14,540 bases of DNA, taken from Chloroflexota bacterium (GTDB lineage: Bacteria; Chloroflexota; Limnocylindria; Limnocylindrales; CSP1-4). Of this stretch, positions 12,105-14,540 are shown piece by piece; within the stretch, counting starts at the first letter, position 1; each line of letters begins with the position of its first letter. Under the pieces are notes generated by a model. The model saw only the letters and a list, made by a program, of their open reading frames with translations. It searched no databases and was not told where the DNA came from. The DNA is taken from positions 1-14,540 of the forward strand of contig JAJYJR010000074.1 in NCBI GenBank assembly GCA_021789355.1, in the 5' to 3' direction. The translations under genes and the position numbers were made by a program.

Positions 12105-13894
12105 GCCTGCGTTCCGGGCCCGGCGTCGCCCTCCTCCTGAGGTTGCCGCCGGTTCGCCGGGCGGCCGCGGCCTCGCCGCCGCGCGGCAGGGCTGGCCGTG
12201 CGACCACCCTCGTGCCACGTGTGGTGGTGGCGGTGGGTGCGTTCGTCGCGCTCTCGGACGCGTTCGCATTCGGGCAGGCGAGCCTCGTCAGCGTCCAGGC
12301 GCTGCTCCCCTTCGACACGCCGAGCGCCGACCGCCTGATCGCCGCGCTCAGCGCGATCGGCCTCACGGCGCTCACGATCGGACTGTTCCGGGGCAAGCGC
12401 CTTGCCTGGTGGCTGGCACTCCTGGTCTTCGCCGCCGGCGTGCCGGTGCAGCTGCTGGCGCTGGGGCACACGGCCGGAGGAGTCGTGGCCGGGATCGCAC
12501 TGGCGCTGCTGACCCTCGATCGGCGGCGCTACGGCGCGCGCTCCGCCCGGACGTGGAGCTGGACCGCCTGGGGCCTGCTCGCCGCGGGCGGTGCGATCGC
12601 AGCGCTGGAGACGATCCTCCTGGTGGTACGAGACCCCGCCGATTCGCTCCCCGCCGACCTGCCCGACCTGGCAGGCACGCTGAGCGGCTGGCTGGCGTTC
12701 GGCGACCTCTCGGCGCCACCGTCGGGACCCCGGACAGCGCTGATCCTCGGCCTGGCGATCGCCTCCCGGCTGGCGGTCGCGCTGGCGCTCCTCGCGATGC
12801 TCCGCCCGGTCGGCGACGACGCGCCCGCGCCGCACCTGCGTGCGCGCGTCCGCGAGCTCGCAGCGCGGTACGGCCGTGGGGCCCTGCTTCCCTTCCAGGT
12901 CGCCGAAGACAAGCGCTGGTACAGCCCGGCCGGCCGCGAGGGGTTCGTGGCCTACGGTCGCGACGGGCGCGAGGCGGTCGTGGTGGGCGACCCGGTGGGA
13001 GACGAGCGCGACCGCTGGGCGGTGTTCGCGTCGTTCGTCGATGCGTGCCGCCGGCACGACTGGATCCCGGTCGTGTACCAGGCGTCGGAGGAGAGCCTGG
13101 ACGGGCTGCGTGCGCTCGGGTTCCAGGCGTCGCCGATCGGACGCGAGGCCATCATCGACCTCCCGACGTTCAGCCTCTCGGGTGCGCGGCGCGCGAACCT
13201 GCGGCACACCATCACGCGGGCGCGGCGCGGCGGCCTCACCGTGGCCTGGTATCCCGACGGGCTGGGCGACGACGCCGACCGGCTCGGACCGTCCCTCGCC
13301 CGCGTCGACGCGGCCTGGCGAGCGGCCGCCGGCTCGGCCGACATGGGCTTCACGATCGGCCGGTTCTCGCCCGGCGAGGTGCGCCGGTCGCCGCTCGCGC
13401 TCGCCGTCGACGTGGGTGGCACCCCCACCGCGTTCGTCTCGTTCCGGCCGACCGGCGCGGACCGCGGGTTCGTGCTCGACCTGATCCGGCGCGTTCCAGG
13501 CGGGGTGCCGGGCGCGGTGGAGTACTGCCTCGCGGAGGCGGCGGAGCGGTTCCGGGACGCCGGCGCCACCACCCTCTCGCTGGGCCTTGCGCCGCTGAGC
13601 GGCCTCGACCCCGCCGGGCAGCGCATGGAGGAGCGCGCGCTGGCCGCCGTCGCCCGGCTGGTTCGCCCGTTCTACGACGTGGAGGGGCTGGCCTTCTTCA
13701 AGGACAAGTTTGCGCCGCGCTGGGAGGCGCGGTACGTGGCCGTGCCGTCACGTGTCCACCTGCTGGGGCTACTGCTGGCGCTCGCGAGGCTGCATCTCGG
13801 GAGCCTCCGCCGGGCGGCCGTGCACGCCGCGGCGGAAGTGGCGCGCTCGCAGGTCGCCTGGGTGGCCCGGGGGAGACGCGCGCTGGGCCATTGA
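12101..13894 (+). CDS. MprF-like aminoacyl-phosphatidylglycerol synthase (LPG_synthase_C/DUF2156)
   Basis: The protein has 597 residues. Residues 1-240 contain about five to six membrane helices (38-58, 78-96, 100-140, 150-175, 208-232). Residues 247-565 form the tandem-GNAT LPG_synthase_C domain, with LLPFQVAEDKRWYSPAGREG, VVVGDPVGD, RRANLRHTITRARRGG and near the end FFKDKFAPRWEARYVAVPS, all typical of MprF/LpiA-type enzymes. These transfer an amino acid from aminoacyl-tRNA to phosphatidylglycerol on the inner leaflet, lowering the negative surface charge and often raising resistance to cationic peptides. The membrane part is shorter than the 12-14-helix flippase of full MprF, so lipid flipping is doubtful. 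GTG 12101 overlaps the hydrolase stop (GTGA), indicating translational coupling. The amino acid used (Lys, Ala, Arg) cannot be told. Confidence 0.9.
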   Translation: MSLRSGPGVALLLRLPPVRRAAAASPPRGRAGRATTLVPRVVVAVGAFVALSDAFAFGQASLVSVQALLPFDTPSADRLIAALSAIGLTALTIGLFRGKRLAWWLALLVFAAGVPVQLLALGHTAGGVVAGIALALLTLDRRRYGARSARTWSWTAWGLLAAGGAIAALETILLVVRDPADSLPADLPDLAGTLSGWLAFGDLSAPPSGPRTALILGLAIASRLAVALALLAMLRPVGDDAPAPHLRARVRELAARYGRGALLPFQVAEDKRWYSPAGREGFVAYGRDGREAVVVGDPVGDERDRWAVFASFVDACRRHDWIPVVYQASEESLDGLRALGFQASPIGREAIIDLPTFSLSGARRANLRHTITRARRGGLTVAWYPDGLGDDADRLGPSLARVDAAWRAAAGSADMGFTIGRFSPGEVRRSPLALAVDVGGTPTAFVSFRPTGADRGFVLDLIRRVPGGVPGAVEYCLAEAAERFRDAGATTLSLGLAPLSGLDPAGQRMEERALAAVARLVRPFYDVEGLAFFKDKFAPRWEARYVAVPSRVHLLGLLLALARLHLGSLRRAAVHAAAEVARSQVAWVARGRRALGH

Positions 13895-13918
13895 GAGCCG
13901 CGGCTTCGAGGTCGCGGG

Positions 13919-14332
13919 TCAACGGGTCGAGGCGAGCGCGTGGATTGCCGGCAGCCCGAGAACTTCCCGCGCACGGGCTTCGTCGTCGACCGTGAACGCG
14001 ATCTGGATCATCGAATCACGGCGCCCCACGACCAGGATCCCGGTGATGTTGACGCGGGCGGCCGAGAGCTTCTCGGTCAGCTCGGCGATACCTCCCGGCC
14101 GGTCCTCGACCTCCACGCAGAGGGTGTCGCCCTCGACGAAGGGGATCCCCATGCTGTGGAGGACCTCGCGCGTCATCTCGTCGTCATCGGTGGTGAGCAT
14201 CGCGCACATCCTGGTGCCGGCGCCACTGCCCGCGATGGACTGGATGTTGATGCCGCGCATGGCGAGGGCCCGCGTCACGTGAGCGAGCTCTCCCGGGCGA
14301 TTCTCGAGCTGGATCACGAACGGCTGGCCCAT
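13919..14332 (-). CDS. Tandem ACT-domain protein (amino-acid-binding regulatory protein)
   Basis: This 137-residue protein consists of two ACT domains. The first (about 5-67) starts FVIQLENRPGELAHVTRALA with GINIQSI following. The second (about 69-130) starts LCVEVEDRPGGIAELTEKLS with VNITGILVVG following. The NRPGEL/DRPGGI turns are the ligand-binding loops that usually hold an amino acid at dimer interfaces. There is no catalytic domain, so it is a stand-alone sensor or allosteric partner. It is shorter than acetolactate synthase small subunits and built differently (ACT+ACT). ATG 14332 follows GGAGGAG at about 9 nt; the upstream extension to 14470 lacks protein character. It converges on the MprF-like gene with a 24-nt gap. 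Confidence 0.85.
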   Translation of the reverse strand: MGQPFVIQLENRPGELAHVTRALAMRGINIQSIAGSGAGTRMCAMLTTDDDEMTREVLHSMGIPFVEGDTLCVEVEDRPGGIAELTEKLSAARVNITGILVVGRRDSMIQIAFTVDDEARAREVLGLPAIHALASTR

Positions 14333-14439
14333 GGTCCCGATCTCCTCCGCCCGCCCCGGCCGCGTCGCGTCCGTGTACGCGCCCGGGCGAGCCTGCCTGG
14401 TATCGACGCCGGCCCGCGCCGGCCGGCGTGCTCCCTGCC

Positions 14440-14460
14440 GGCCCGGCATGGTGCCGGGCC
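14440..14460 (-). terminator. Strong GC hairpin between the partial gene and the ACT gene
   Basis: GGCCCGGCA and TGCCGGGCC form a perfect 9-bp stem with a 3-nt loop, 6 nt beyond the TGA at 14467. No T-run follows. It is a likely terminator or processing structure separating the upstream gene from the ACT gene, whose own start lies 107 nt further on. Confidence 0.45.
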
Positions 14461-14466
14461 CGATCG

Positions 14467-14540
14467 TCACCGCTCCGCGATGGCCACCTCCCTCGATGTC
14501 CCGGGGTCGAGCTCGTCCGTCTCCACCCCGTCGATGGCGC
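14467..14540 (-). CDS. 3' end of an unidentified protein (partial)
   Basis: The - strand reads AIDGVETDELDPGTSREVAI followed by AER and a TGA at 14469-14467; the gene enters from beyond the right edge. The acidic, well-mixed composition is protein-like and the other two frames are not. Twenty-three residues are too few to assign a family. It runs in the same direction as the tandem-ACT gene but a strong hairpin separates them. Confidence 0.5.
   Translation of the reverse strand, partial: AIDGVETDELDPGTSREVAIAER

Noticed and set aside
13895..13918. CCGCG/CGCGG hairpin as a bidirectional terminator between the convergent genes
   Set aside because: The stem is only 5 bp with a 10-nt loop and no T-run on either side; too weak to call.
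12409..13995. A 528-residue + strand ORF overlapping the MprF-like gene
   Set aside because: A shadow frame: extreme Arg/Gly/Pro content and no motif, while the overlapping frame has clear LPG_synthase_C blocks.
1..14540. tRNA, rRNA or CRISPR array
   Set aside because: No cloverleaf with a GGTTCRANYCC T-arm, no rRNA-like segment and no regularly spaced repeats were seen; the only tandem array is the coding CAGGGG repeat.

Overview
The window is about 70% G+C, with dense ORFs and short intergenic gaps. The gene set includes a very large LuxR-type (LAL/MalT-like) regulator, a MacB/FtsX-type ABC exporter, an F420-type (Ddn-like) nitroreductase, a DUF6326 membrane protein, an MprF-like lipid aminoacyltransferase and a tandem-ACT protein. 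This suggests a free-living, high-GC soil or freshwater bacterium. My best guess is a Chloroflexota lineage (Limnocylindria/Ellin6529-like), with Actinomycetota as the alternative. That assignment is inference from gene content; no rRNA marker is present.

Layout. Positions 1-603 hold no intact gene. They contain debris: the tail of an unidentified ORF, a frameshifted nuclease-like fragment on the + strand, and on the - strand the first 39 codons of an IS3-family OrfA. From 5188 down to 604 seven tightly spaced - strand genes look like one operon: DUF6326 membrane protein, Ddn-like oxidoreductase, ABC permease, ABC ATPase, a small conserved soluble protein, a polytopic membrane protein, and a membrane metalloprotease with HExxH. 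Upstream on the same strand (8075-5397) is an 892-residue LAL regulator that probably has a leaderless promoter, and it is the obvious candidate regulator of that operon. Positions 8076-8824 are again debris, including a frameshifted ParB/DNA-methyltransferase-type fragment.

A class V aminotransferase (isopenicillin-N-epimerase-like) runs leftward from about 10117 to 8825. It has a perfect Shine-Dalgarno sequence but no ATG, GTG or TTG at the right place, and a 13-base match to the T-box riboswitch core lies about 94 nt upstream on the same strand. Divergent from it, a two-gene operon (10356-13894) encodes a membrane-anchored alpha/beta-hydrolase and an MprF-like aminoacyl-phosphatidylglycerol synthase that overlap by 4 nt. 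This is the arrangement expected for a synthase/hydrolase pair that adds amino acids to phosphatidylglycerol and removes them again. The shared intergenic region carries a direct repeat resembling a response-regulator site. Convergent to this operon is a tandem-ACT-domain protein (14332-13919), followed by the 3' end of a further - strand gene that leaves the window.

Two assemblies deserve most attention. One is the LAL regulator with its membrane-stress-like operon. The other is the aminoacyl-phospholipid operon facing an aminotransferase with a possible T-box leader and a non-canonical start codon.
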